The notes under the pieces: model-generated
What the model was told of the DNA's origin: nothing
The model's input: the letters and a program-made list of their open reading frames with translations, nothing else
The model's database searches: none
Translations under genes and position numbers: made by a program
Part shown: one piece after another, positions 54,748 to 64,000 of the stretch
Numbering within the stretch: position 1 is the first letter of the stretch
Layout: the number at the start of each line of letters is the position of its first letter
From: Telmatactis stephensoni
Taxonomy: Eukaryota > Cnidaria > Anthozoa > Actiniaria > Isophelliidae
Assembly: GCA_029948255.1 (NCBI GenBank)
Contig: JALIZF010001871.1
Span: 558,001 to 622,000, forward strand
Length of the DNA: 64,000 nucleotides
Reading direction: 5' to 3'

Positions 54748-55634
54748 CTAATTTGCTGGCTCAACAGCAACTCTGTTTCTTCTAAAACAGCATATTCCCC
54801 AGATCTGCCGAAGTATTGTCTCGTTATGACATGCGTACATTACAGGACTGACACCAAGGTATGCACACACTAACATAATGGAGTAGGCTTCCATCCTTAG
54901 GACGGCTTTAGGGCGAGGTTGTCCAGTACACCACCATGCAGAAGTTAAACAGAAAGGAAGACAACAAACCCAGAATAAAAGCGTGACGGTGAGAGCAAGC
55001 ACAATTACTTTATGACGGTATTTCAGCACGACTAAGTCGGTAGCTTGAGACAGTTGGTTTGAAAACCAAAGCCTGTGAATCAAGCGTCCGTAGACTGAGA
55101 AAATGACGATATTTGGCACCAAAAACATCATAATTATGGTGACTATTGCTGAGATCAGTTCGCTAGTGTACCTAGCACTTTGGTTGCCCACTGCACATAC
55201 GATTGCCCTTATGTGATACAACAGCGAAGGCTTTTGGAATGGTAAGAATGATAGGAAATAATCCAAAGACTTACGATAACAATCCTTGCAGTCCTTTTTA
55301 CTCCATATTGCATGTATAAAAATGGTTTCATAATGGCATAGTATTTATCCAGGGAAAGTGATGTAATCGTCAAAACAGTTACGTACGAAGAAAGCGAAAA
55401 CATGTAACCAAACATCTGACAAATAAAGTTACTTGGCGAGATGACTTCCACGCCAAAAGACAATACAAAGGCAGAAAAAAGCACATTTGTAACAGTACCA
55501 TTGATGATGTACAAAACTGAGGCTTTTTGACGAAGTTCTTTGGATTTAAGGATGAAAACGAGTACTGCAAGATTGCTGAGAAAGATTAGGCTTGTTAAAG
55601 TCCATAACACTGCAAGATAAGGATAAGGAGTCAT
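54748..55634 (-). pseudogene. class A (rhodopsin-like) GPCR with one frameshift in TM4
   Basis: Two frames join into a standard receptor: 55209-55634 (N-terminus to TM4) and 54748-55266 (TM4 to C-terminus). TM1 has the conserved asparagine (SNLAVLVF). The TM2 aspartate site reads TVTNVL. TM3 starts CQMFGYMF and ends SLDKYYAI, where DKY replaces DRY. TM6 reads FWVCCLPF in place of CWxP, TM7 reads SPVMY in place of NPxxY, and a CC pair ends helix 8. The frames differ by one base near 55255-55265, so a single deletion, allele or assembly error explains the break. A GTAAGT just upstream could mimic a splice donor, but no matching acceptor is evident. It is unrelated in detail to G1-G4. The ligand is unknown. 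Confidence 0.75.
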
Positions 55635-55639
55635 AACTG

Positions 55640-56160
55640 CTTAAAACAGTTTAGAGGATGAAAAATTTCGCGAGTTTAAAATTACGTCGGGACCTTTGAG
55701 GCAATACGACAAGTCACCAGAGACGTGGTTCTTATATGAATAATGCTTTACTGACATCTGCCGGCCCTATATGTCTTAAAACATACTGTTTTGTTTGCAT
55801 TTGGTTTCGTCTGTTTTTCTCAGGAAACACTTTTAATTGAAAACCACAGTGTTAACAAAAGAGTTATAATGAAATAAACAATAATTGTATATATAATAAT
55901 ATTATTTTCTAGCTGTTGAGCTGCTTACACGTTATTATTTACTTCTGGCTATTTTACATTTTTTACTTACAACTTTTCCACTTTTCATTCATCATACAGG
56001 GTCGTGACATGGTACGTGGGATCAGGAATCTCAGGCTTTGGATCAGGATCACAAACCATGCCCATGGGATCGGGGATCACAGACATGGGATCGGGATCCT
56101 TAGTCAAATCAATAGGAATCAGGGATAAAAATTTTCGGAACTTTTTTTTCAATTTTTTTT
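55640..56160. other. intergenic with a GGATC-rich patch
   Basis: At 56000-56105 there are imperfect repeats of CATGGGATCGGGATC and GGATCAGGATC. These resemble the ATCAGG tail of the LINE at 12.6 kb and may mark a retroelement end. No gene. Confidence 0.4.
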
Positions 56161-56164
56161 CAGG

Positions 56165-56445
56165 CGCAGCACTATGGATGCTAGGTTGTAAAACTTTTCA
56201 TTTCTCTGACGGATTTCATTTCGTCTAACTCTGTAGACGTCTTCAGGGAGTTTTACAATAAAGTTAAAAGTCCTGTATTTAAAGTTTCCTACTTCCTATA
56301 GGTAGTTAAGGATAGCTTGTCTTTTAATACAGGATTTTTAACTTTATTGTAAAAACTCCCTGAAGAAGTCTACAGAGTTAAACAAAACGCATAGGAGAAG
56401 TAAAAGTTTTACAATTAACCTAGTATCCGTAGTGCTGCTCACTGG
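56165..56445. mobile_element. foldback MITE (~280 bp)
   Basis: GCACTATGGATGCTAGGTTG with TTTTACAATAAAGTTAAAA on the left pairs with TTTTAACTTTATTGTAAAA and AACCTAGTATCCGTAGTGC on the right. Arms are about 110 bp with several mismatches. Confidence 0.65.
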
Positions 56446-57760
56446 TCCTCTTGAAATAAATTGTATCAGGCCATCCCATAAACACCAATAACAACCAACA
56501 ACGATTTGCGTCAGTGCCAGTATTTGAGTATTGAAGCTTCATTGGTGGACAAACCGATGGGTACCCCCTATTTAATGTACTTTAATATTGAACATTCTTT
56601 TAAGTGCAAAATGCTTCGGTGTTAAACTTTAATTGGTTCACACTTATAGGTCAGTCATAAAAATCGTTTTATGACCCTCACTTTAACTTGTCAGAAAAGA
56701 TATAAAACTTCGCAAACAAAAGAGGTCATCAAACGATCCGACTGGCACGTCACCCTAAGAAAATCTCAAGTCTGTATTAAATGACCTTTATTCCATTTTA
56801 TATGGTATAAAGCACAAGTTCATCGACATCATGTAATATCCGGTAGGCTGAATGACGTCACTAAAAGCAGATAGTCGGCGATCACGTGACTTCTGGCCGC
56901 TTTATTTGGCTTCCGCTATCTTGGTTGGCTCACCTGCCATCGTAACTTTCCTTTCCTAAAATCCTAAAATCTGGAAGCATCCGCCTACAAGAGTCTGAGA
57001 AAGTTAAGTATTCTCATTTCAAACTATTTTTGAAGTCAGTAAACGGATTTTTTATTGTAGATTGTCATCATAACAACAATTTTGGGGGTCTTTGGGGGCA
57101 ATGGAAGATGACAAAACGACGGCATTGATCTGATTTTGGGGCATTCCTTCGTTAGTACTATAAAGCCTTAGCTTATAAAGGATATCAACAACTGATATTT
57201 TTAAATTACCCTTCAGGTTCGACGAGAATTATTCTCAAGTGCCTGGAACATTTACCTCAGTTAAAAAACTTCAAACCAAATATGAGGGACATTTTTATTC
57301 AAATAAGGAGAATCGTTTGTCTCCTGACGAAATTTTGAAGGAAAATATGAAAATACGGCGATAAAGCTAATTACACGCAAAACGGAAGTCAAAATATCGT
57401 TGTCGACGATGTAGCTGTCAAATTTATAACACAAGACAGAGATATACAAGCACTTCATTTGACTTCCGTCCCCCCATACCACACACTGAGCGATATCAAA
57501 CTTGGACAATCTTTTCAAGCATGACAATTAATTTTGAGGTTTTAAGTTCATAAGACATTTCGTGAATCTTTTGATGCAATTTTGTTTGAGGTGTCCGATG
57601 TTAGTTTCATCCCTTGTCCCTTCCTTTGCTTCTTAACCGCTCTTAACGCTATTAAATCCAATAAGCCGCTGAAATTCGAGAAACTAAGTAACGTAACATA
57701 GCACAAGAGACCAAACGGTTAACAGTTCATGTTACGCTTACGCCAAATGCACATCTCCAT
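56446..57760. other. intergenic, no confirmed gene
   Basis: The segment around 56880-56960 (CACGTGACTTCTGGCCGC, GCTATCTTGGTTGGCTCACC) has a promoter-like look, but no exon follows that I can support. The minus frame 57261-57527 (88 codons) has no recognised domain. Confidence 0.4.
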
Positions 57761-57762
57761 CC

Positions 57763-60235
57763 GTACCCTGCATAAGCATTATACCCCATGTGTACCCCTG
57801 TATACCCACGCATACCCTGTACACCCATGCATACCCTGTATACCAGTGCATACCTCTATACCCAGGCATACCCTGTACACCCATGCATACCCTGTACACC
57901 CACGCATACCCTGTACACCCACGCATACCCTGTACACCCACGCATACCCTGTATACCTATGCATACCCTGCACACCCATGCATACCCTGTATACCTATGC
58001 ATACCCTGTATACCCATGAATACCCTGTATACCCATGCATACCCTGTATACCTATGCATACCCTGGACACCCAAGCATACCCTGTACACCCATGCATACC
58101 CTGTATACCCATGCTCACGTTGTATACCTATGCATACCCTGCATAACCATGCTTACCCTGCACACCCATGCATACCGTGTATACCCATGCATACCCTGTA
58201 TACCGATGCATACCATGTATACCCATGCATACCCTGTATACCCATGCTCACCCTGTATACCTATACATACCCTGTATAGCTGTTCATACTCTGTATTCCC
58301 ATACATACCCTGTACACCACTGCATACCTTGTATACCTATGCATACCCTGTACACCCATTCATACCCTGTAGACCTATGCAAACTCTGTACACCCATGCA
58401 TACCCTGTACACCCATGCATACCCTGTATACCCATGCTCACGTTGTATACCTATGCATACCCTGCATAACCATGCTTACCCTGCACACCTGTGCATACCC
58501 TGTACACCCATGCAAACCCTGTATACCCATGCATACTCTGTACACCCATGCATACCCTGTATACCTATGCATAGCCTGTGCAGCCACGCATACCCTGTAC
58601 ACCCATGCATACCCTGTATGCCCATGAATACTCTGTACACCCATGCATACCTTGTACACCAGTGCATACCCAGTACATCAATGCATACCCTGTATACCTA
58701 TGCATACTCTGTACACCCATGCATACCCTGTACACCCACGCATACCCTGTATACCCATGCATACCCTGTACACCCATGCATACCCTGTATACCTATGCAT
58801 ACCCTGGACACCCATGCATACCCTGTATACCTATACATACCCTGTATACCCATGCATACCCTGTACACCCATGCATACCCTGTACACCCATGCATACCCT
58901 GTATACCCATGCTCACGTTGTATACCTATGCATACCCTGCATAACCATGCTTACCCTGCACACCCATGCATACCCTGTATACCTATGCATACCCTGTACA
59001 CCCAAGCATACCCTGTATACCCATGCATACCCTGTACACCCATGCATACCGTGTATACCCATGCATACCCTGTATACCGATGCATACCATGTATACCCAT
59101 GCATACCCTGTATACCCATGCTCACCCTGTATACCTATACATACCCTGTATAGCTGTTCATACTCTGTATTCCCATACATACCCTGTACACCACTGCATA
59201 CCTTGTATACCTATGCATACCCTGTACACCCATTCATACCCTGTAGACCTATGCAAACTCTGTACACCCATGCATACCCTGTACACCCATGCATACCCTG
59301 TATACCCATGCTCACGTTGTATACCTATGCATACCCTGCATAACCATGCTTACCCTGCACACCTGTGCATACCCTGTACACCCATGCAAACCCTGTATAC
59401 CCATGCATACTCTGTACACCCATGCATACCCTGTATACCCATGAATACCCTGTATACCCATGCATACCCTGTATACCTATGCATACCCTGTACACCCAAG
59501 CATACCCTGTATACCCATGCATACCCTGTACACCCATGCATACCCTGTACACCCATGCATACCCTGTATACCCATGCATACCCTGCACACCCATGCATAC
59601 CCTGTATACCCATGCATACCCTGTACACCCATGCATACCCTGTACACCCATGCATACCCTGTATACCCATGCTCACGTTGTATACCTATGCATACCCTGC
59701 ATAACCATGCTTACCCTGCACACCCATGCATACCCTGTACACCAATGCAAAACCTGTATACCCATGCATACTCTGTACACCCATGCATACCCTGTATACC
59801 GATGCATACCGTGTATACCCATGCATACCCTGTATACCGATGCATACCCTGTACACCCATGCATACCCTGTATACCCATGCTCACCCTGTACACCCACGC
59901 ATTCCCTGTATACCTATGCATACCCTGCACACCCATGCATACCCTGTATACCCTTGCATACCGTATACACCCATGCATACCTTGTACACCAATGTATACC
60001 CTGTATACCCATGCATACCCTGTATACCCATGCATACCCTGTACACCCATTTATACCCTGTATACCTATGCATACCCTGTATACCCATGCTTATCCATGG
60101 ATACCTTTTGTACTATCATTCATACTCTGCTCTACCACCGTGTATACTGAAGCATACCATGTTCCCATGTGTACCTGTACATTTATATATACCCTGTATA
60201 CCATATATACCCTGATACCCATGCTTACCGAGGGT
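57763..60235 (+). repeat. 19-bp minisatellite array, CATACCCTG orientation
   Basis: About 130 units of CATACCCTGTAYACCCATG. Spacing between variant markers is an exact multiple of 19: the rare GCTCACGTTG variant lies at 58113, 58436, 58911, 59310 and 59671, giving gaps of 323, 475, 399 and 361. The whole array is open in several frames because 3 x 19 = 57 and the unit lacks stop codons. The MHTLYTHAYP-type peptides are therefore by-products. The right end decays into ATATATACCCTGTATACC. Confidence 0.97.
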
Positions 60236-60268
60236 AACCATACATATTGTATTGTGTGAAAGTGATAG

Positions 60269-61030
60269 TACATGATGATGATGATGATGAACTTTATGAT
60301 GATGAACTTTATTTTAGTGTCATGGTATTTAGCTTAGTAGCTAATTGGGGACACTATAAAATAACAATTAACAAAAAGATAAAACTTTCAAATATAAACT
60401 TTCAAATATGAATATGTATATATAAAATCTACGTTTAAAATATATGTATAATATCTTAGACTATAACAAAAGAAGATAAAAGATCCTATATGTCGATTGG
60501 TGCTTCTGTCCCGCCCTCGGTCCTAGGGAAAAAAACAACAAAAAACAAACAAACGAGCAAACATACAGCACTTTCATCCCAGACTTCTAGGATGAGTAAG
60601 CTACACATTCGCACAAACCGCCAAGCAAACCAGAAGCATCAACAGTTCTTACTGCCTTTATAAAAGCTCTAATACTAATATATATAGTCTTAACCCCGTG
60701 ACAAAATAACAAGAGGATTCCATCCATTGATGTTTCTGTCCCACCCTCGGTCCTAGGAAGAAAAAAAAGCAAACATGCAGCACTTTCATCCCAGCCCTCT
60801 AGGATGAGCAAGCTACACACTTGCACGAACCGTCGAGCAAACCAGACACATCAACAGATCTTACTGCCTTTCTAAAGGCACTAATACTAGGCTTGGTCTT
60901 AATATCCTTACTTAATTTGCTCCATAATATGGGGCCTAAATATTTTATGGTTTCAAGCCTACGCGATTCGACCGAAAGGAATGATGATAATATAATATTT
61001 GCTCTGAATTATTGTATCGCCGAGGATTGA
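60269..61030 (-). pseudogene. LINE 3' end, C-terminal coding region present twice
   Basis: On the minus strand a C-terminal RT remnant (GPILWSKLSKDIKTKPSISA, FRKAVRSVDVSGLL) ends at about 60810. A similar copy (FIKAVRTVDASGLLGGLCEC) ends at about 60596, so the end is tandemly duplicated with a ~210-230-bp offset. The 3' tail is an ATC/CATCAT repeat (60270-60310), as in CR1/L2-like LINEs. It lies between the two minisatellite arrays. Confidence 0.65.
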
Positions 61031-61895
61031 GGGCTTAAGCCATCCACATTCGCGACCATTGAGATCCAGTTTATAGGTTGATCTGCGAGGTTGTGTGGTA
61101 GCAATTCTTTTGACCATATATACACACAAGTTTTTGAACCGCTTTATCTTATCTTGTGTGTGTGGGTGTCGGGGGGAGGGGTAGTAAAGTTGATGTGAAA
61201 TTTTATCCATTTTGTCACAGCTAGTTACGCCTCGTGCTCCTAAGCTTTTTGTCTTTTGCTCTTCATTTTCCATCGTGCTAGTTTAACAGTACAGAGACGG
61301 ATGCGCATTTTGTTGCTTAAATAGAAAACTTAACCGTAAATAGTGGAATCATGCACCTTTAGGTCTGAGAACCATTTTGAAATAGGTGTATATCACTACT
61401 CAGAAACATGGGTGCGCATTTTATATTCCTTAAATGAAAAGCGTACAGTGTTGAGTAGTTTTCATAAAGTCCTTGATGGTTTGCTTATCAATCATGATTT
61501 ATATGAAATACCAACTGAGAAACATAAAGTGCACGCGTAAATTTAAATTTAAAGGTTAAATTTAAAGATATTGAAAGGTCTTTTCGGAATGGGCGTGACC
61601 CTGACTGGATTAACAGGAAGTGATATCACAGGAAAAAAATCAAAAGAACACTAAAAATAGTACACGATGGACTCCTTTTTGTTTTTCATACACTAACTGA
61701 AATAATCAGGACATGCTGCAGTTCTTGCTTTCGATTTTAACGCACTAAAAGATACCAAATCGTTTACTTTTACGTCTGAGACATTCATATCGGATATGTC
61801 CCAAGACGAACAGACCCATGACATTGCTTTTCCTTACCAGATAAAAATAAATTTCGGAAAAAATACATTTTTAACATGATAAAACTACTGAATAA
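61031..61895. other. spacer between LINE remnant and 172-bp satellite, no gene
   Basis: Frames 60959-61273 and 61343-61540 show no recognised domain. AT-rich sequence leading into the GGATAATT-type satellite. Confidence 0.45.
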
Positions 61896-61899
61896 CATT

Positions 61900-62570
61900 C
61901 CAATTCAGGATGATTTTTTCAAACTAGTGTTTTACGGTGATTATCGGATAATGGGAAAACTACTGGATAACGTTGATTTTCCAAAACAGATAATTCGGGA
62001 TAATTACAGGACTATTCTAGTTTTCCTGCATCGGGAAAACTCGGGAGAATTCCAAATTTACCTCTAGTTATCCAATTCAGGATAATTTTGGAAAACTAGC
62101 GTTTTACGGTGATTATCGGAGGATGGGAAAACTACCAGATAACGTTGATTTTCCTAAACGGATAATTCGGGATAATCAAAGAATAATTTTACTTTTTCTG
62201 CATCGGCAAAACTCGGGAAAATTCCACATTAACCTCTACTCATCCAATTCAGGATAATTTTGGCAAACTAGCGTTTTACGGTGATTATCGGAGAATGGGA
62301 AAACTACCAGATAACGTTGATTTTCCTAAACGGATAATTCGGGATAATTACAGGATAATTTTAATTTTCCTGCATCGGGAAAACTCAGGAAAATTCCACA
62401 TTTACCTCTAGTTTTCCAATTCAGGATAATTTTGGCAAACTAGCGTTTTGCGGTAATTATCGGAGAATGGGAAAACTACAAGATAATAACGTTGATTTTC
62501 CCAAACAGATAATTCGGGATAATTACAGCATAATTCTAGTTTTCCTGCATCGGGGAAATGCAAGCTTGAT
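61900..62570. repeat. 172-bp satellite, four copies
   Basis: CCAATTCAGG begins units at 61900, 62072, 62244 and 62416: three successive intervals of exactly 172 bp. Each unit has GGTGATTATCGGA, GATAACGTTGATTTTCC, GATAATTCGGGATAATTAC and TTTTCCTGCATCGG. The fourth copy decays after about 62570 into related GGAAAATTC motifs, which run to the start of the second 19-bp array. Confidence 0.92.
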
Positions 62571-62714
62571 ACTTTACAGGATAATGCAGGAATATCCCAG
62601 GAAAATTACAAAATAATTTCCTGTTTAAGAAAACGCAAGATAATTCAGGAAAATTCCGAATTTTCCGATAGTTTTCTAAATCGGGAAAATTCAGGAAAAC
62701 GCGAGCGTTTTTGC

Positions 62715-64000
62715 CGTGGGGTGTACAGGGTATGTATGGGTATACAGAGTATGAACGGATGTACTGGGTATGCATGGGTATACAGGGTATGCATGGGTGT
62801 ACAGGGTATGCATAGGTAAACAGGGTATGAATGGGTATACAAGATATGCATGGGTGTACACGGTTTGCATGGGTGTACAGGGTATGCATGGGTGTACAGG
62901 GTATGCATGGGTGTACAGGGTATGCATTGGTGTACAGGGTATGTATGGGTATACAGGGTATGCATGGGTATACAGGGTATGCATGGGTGTACAGGGTATG
63001 CATGGGTGTACAGGGTATGCGTTCGTGCACAGGGTATGCATGGGTGCAAAGGGTATGGACAGGTATACAGGGTATGCACTGGTATACAGGGTATGCATGG
63101 GTGTACAGGGTATGCATGGGTGTACAGGATATGCATAGGTAAACAGGGTATGAATGGGTATACAGGGTATGCATGGGTGTACAGAGTATGCATAGGTATA
63201 CAGCTGGGTATGCATGGGTGTACAGGGTATGCACAGGTGTACAGGGTATGCATGGGTATACATGTTATGCATAGGTATACAGGGTATACATGAGTATACA
63301 GGGTATGCATGGGTGTACAGGGTATGCATGGGTATACAGAGTATGTACTGGTATACAGGGTATGCATGGGTATACAGGGTAGGCATGGGTATACAAGGTG
63401 TGCATGGGTATACAGGGTATTCATGGGTATACAGGGTATGCATAGGTATACAGGGTATGCATGGGTGTGCAGGGTATGCATAGGTATACAGGGTATGCAT
63501 AGGTATACAGGGTATGCATAGGTATACAGGGTATGCATAGGTCTACAGGTTATGAATGGGTGTACAGGGTATGCATTGGTGTACAGGTTATGCATGGGTG
63601 TACAGGGTATGCATGGGTATACAGGGTATGCATGGGTGTACAGGGTATTCATGGGTATACAGGGTATGCATAGGTATACAGGATATGCATGGGTGTGCAG
63701 GGTATGCATAGGTATACAGGGTATGCGTGGGTGTACAGGGTATGCGTGGGTGTACAGGGTATGTACTGGTGCACAGGGTATGCATGGGTATACAGGGTAT
63801 GCGTGGGTGTACAGGGTATGCGTGGGTGCACAGGGTATGCATTGGTATACAGGGTATGCATGAGTGTACTGGGTATGCGTGGGTGTACTGGGTATGCATG
63901 GGTGTACAGGGTATGCGTGGGTGTACAGGGTATGCATGGGTGTACAGGGTATGCATGGGTGTACAGGGTATGCGTGGGTGTACAGGGTATGCATTGGTGT
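62715..64000 (-). repeat. 19-bp minisatellite array, inverted orientation, runs off the window
   Basis: The same unit as at 57.8-60.2 kb but reversed (CAGGGTATGCATGGGTGTA on the plus strand). The CATAGGTAAACAG variant recurs at 62811 and 63134, 323 bp (17 units) apart, with similar variants following. One 3-bp slippage is seen near 63202 (CAGCTGGG). The array continues past 64000. Open frames up to 449 codons on the minus strand are by-products of the repeat. Confidence 0.97.

Noticed and set aside
55255..55290. Intron in the class A receptor at the GTAAGT on the minus strand
   Set aside because: Homology continues directly on both sides with only a one-base frame change; there is no room for an intron.
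57788..59704. Long frames (up to 353 codons) encoding Cys/Pro/His/Tyr repeat proteins in the left array
   Set aside because: They follow from a stop-free 19-bp repeat read in three phases; similar frames occur in other phases and on the other strand.
57763..60235. CRISPR-like array of short repeats
   Set aside because: Units are head-to-tail 19-mers without unique spacers, in a eukaryotic context; this is a minisatellite.
62645..63994. 449-codon minus-strand frame at the window end
   Set aside because: Same artefact in the inverted array; it also runs into the GGAAAATTC-type satellite remnant.

Overview
This is a eukaryotic, AT-rich, intron-poor but repeat-dense window. It most resembles an anthozoan (hexacoral or sea-anemone type) genome. 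That is inference, based on the divergent rhodopsin-like receptor genes, the DIRS-type and LINE retrotransposons, a SWIM/YqaJ/PHD mosaic gene of a kind I associate with cnidarian genomes, and the very many short hairpin transposons. There is no bacterial operon structure, rRNA, recognisable tRNA or CRISPR array.

Layout. 0.3-2.0 kb: a large TTAA-flanked foldback element. 3-9.9 kb: tandem arrays, a 3.3-kb element with terminal inverted repeats and a 7-bp target duplication, and several hairpin elements. 10.0-47.9 kb: four paralogous copies of a seven-transmembrane receptor gene, all on the minus strand. Copy G1 (10332-13066) is cut in two by a LINE and frameshifted. G2 (17077-18030) is intact. 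G3 (about 34590-35507) is a multiply frameshifted pseudogene. G4 (45765-46712) is intact. G2-G4 sit in a larger duplicated unit that carries a microsatellite at the same upstream position, with a different motif in each copy. Between the copies lie a decayed SWIM-YqaJ-PHD-PHD-protease gene bounded by identical 62-bp direct repeats (19.9-22.3 kb), a nearly complete DIRS-type tyrosine-recombinase retrotransposon (22.3-27.05 kb), a 136-codon unknown gene with its own promoter-like motifs and polyadenylation signal (30.2-30.7 kb), a 1.9-kb foldback (37.6-39.5 kb), a LINE (40.2-41.8 kb) and a CACTA-like non-autonomous element (42.1-43.3 kb).

48-57.7 kb is mostly non-coding, with hairpin elements (including a 131-bp inverted repeat identical by eye) and one ordinary class A receptor gene (54748-55634) broken by a single frameshift in transmembrane segment 4. 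57.8-64 kb is satellite DNA. A 19-bp minisatellite lies in one orientation at 57.76-60.24 kb and in the opposite orientation from 62.7 kb to the window end. The two arrays are separated by a duplicated LINE 3' end and four copies of a 172-bp satellite.

Host genes that could still work are few: the two intact receptors G2 and G4, the 136-codon gene, and perhaps the class A receptor if its frameshift is an assembly error. Almost everything else is mobile or tandem DNA. All repeat comparisons were made by eye.
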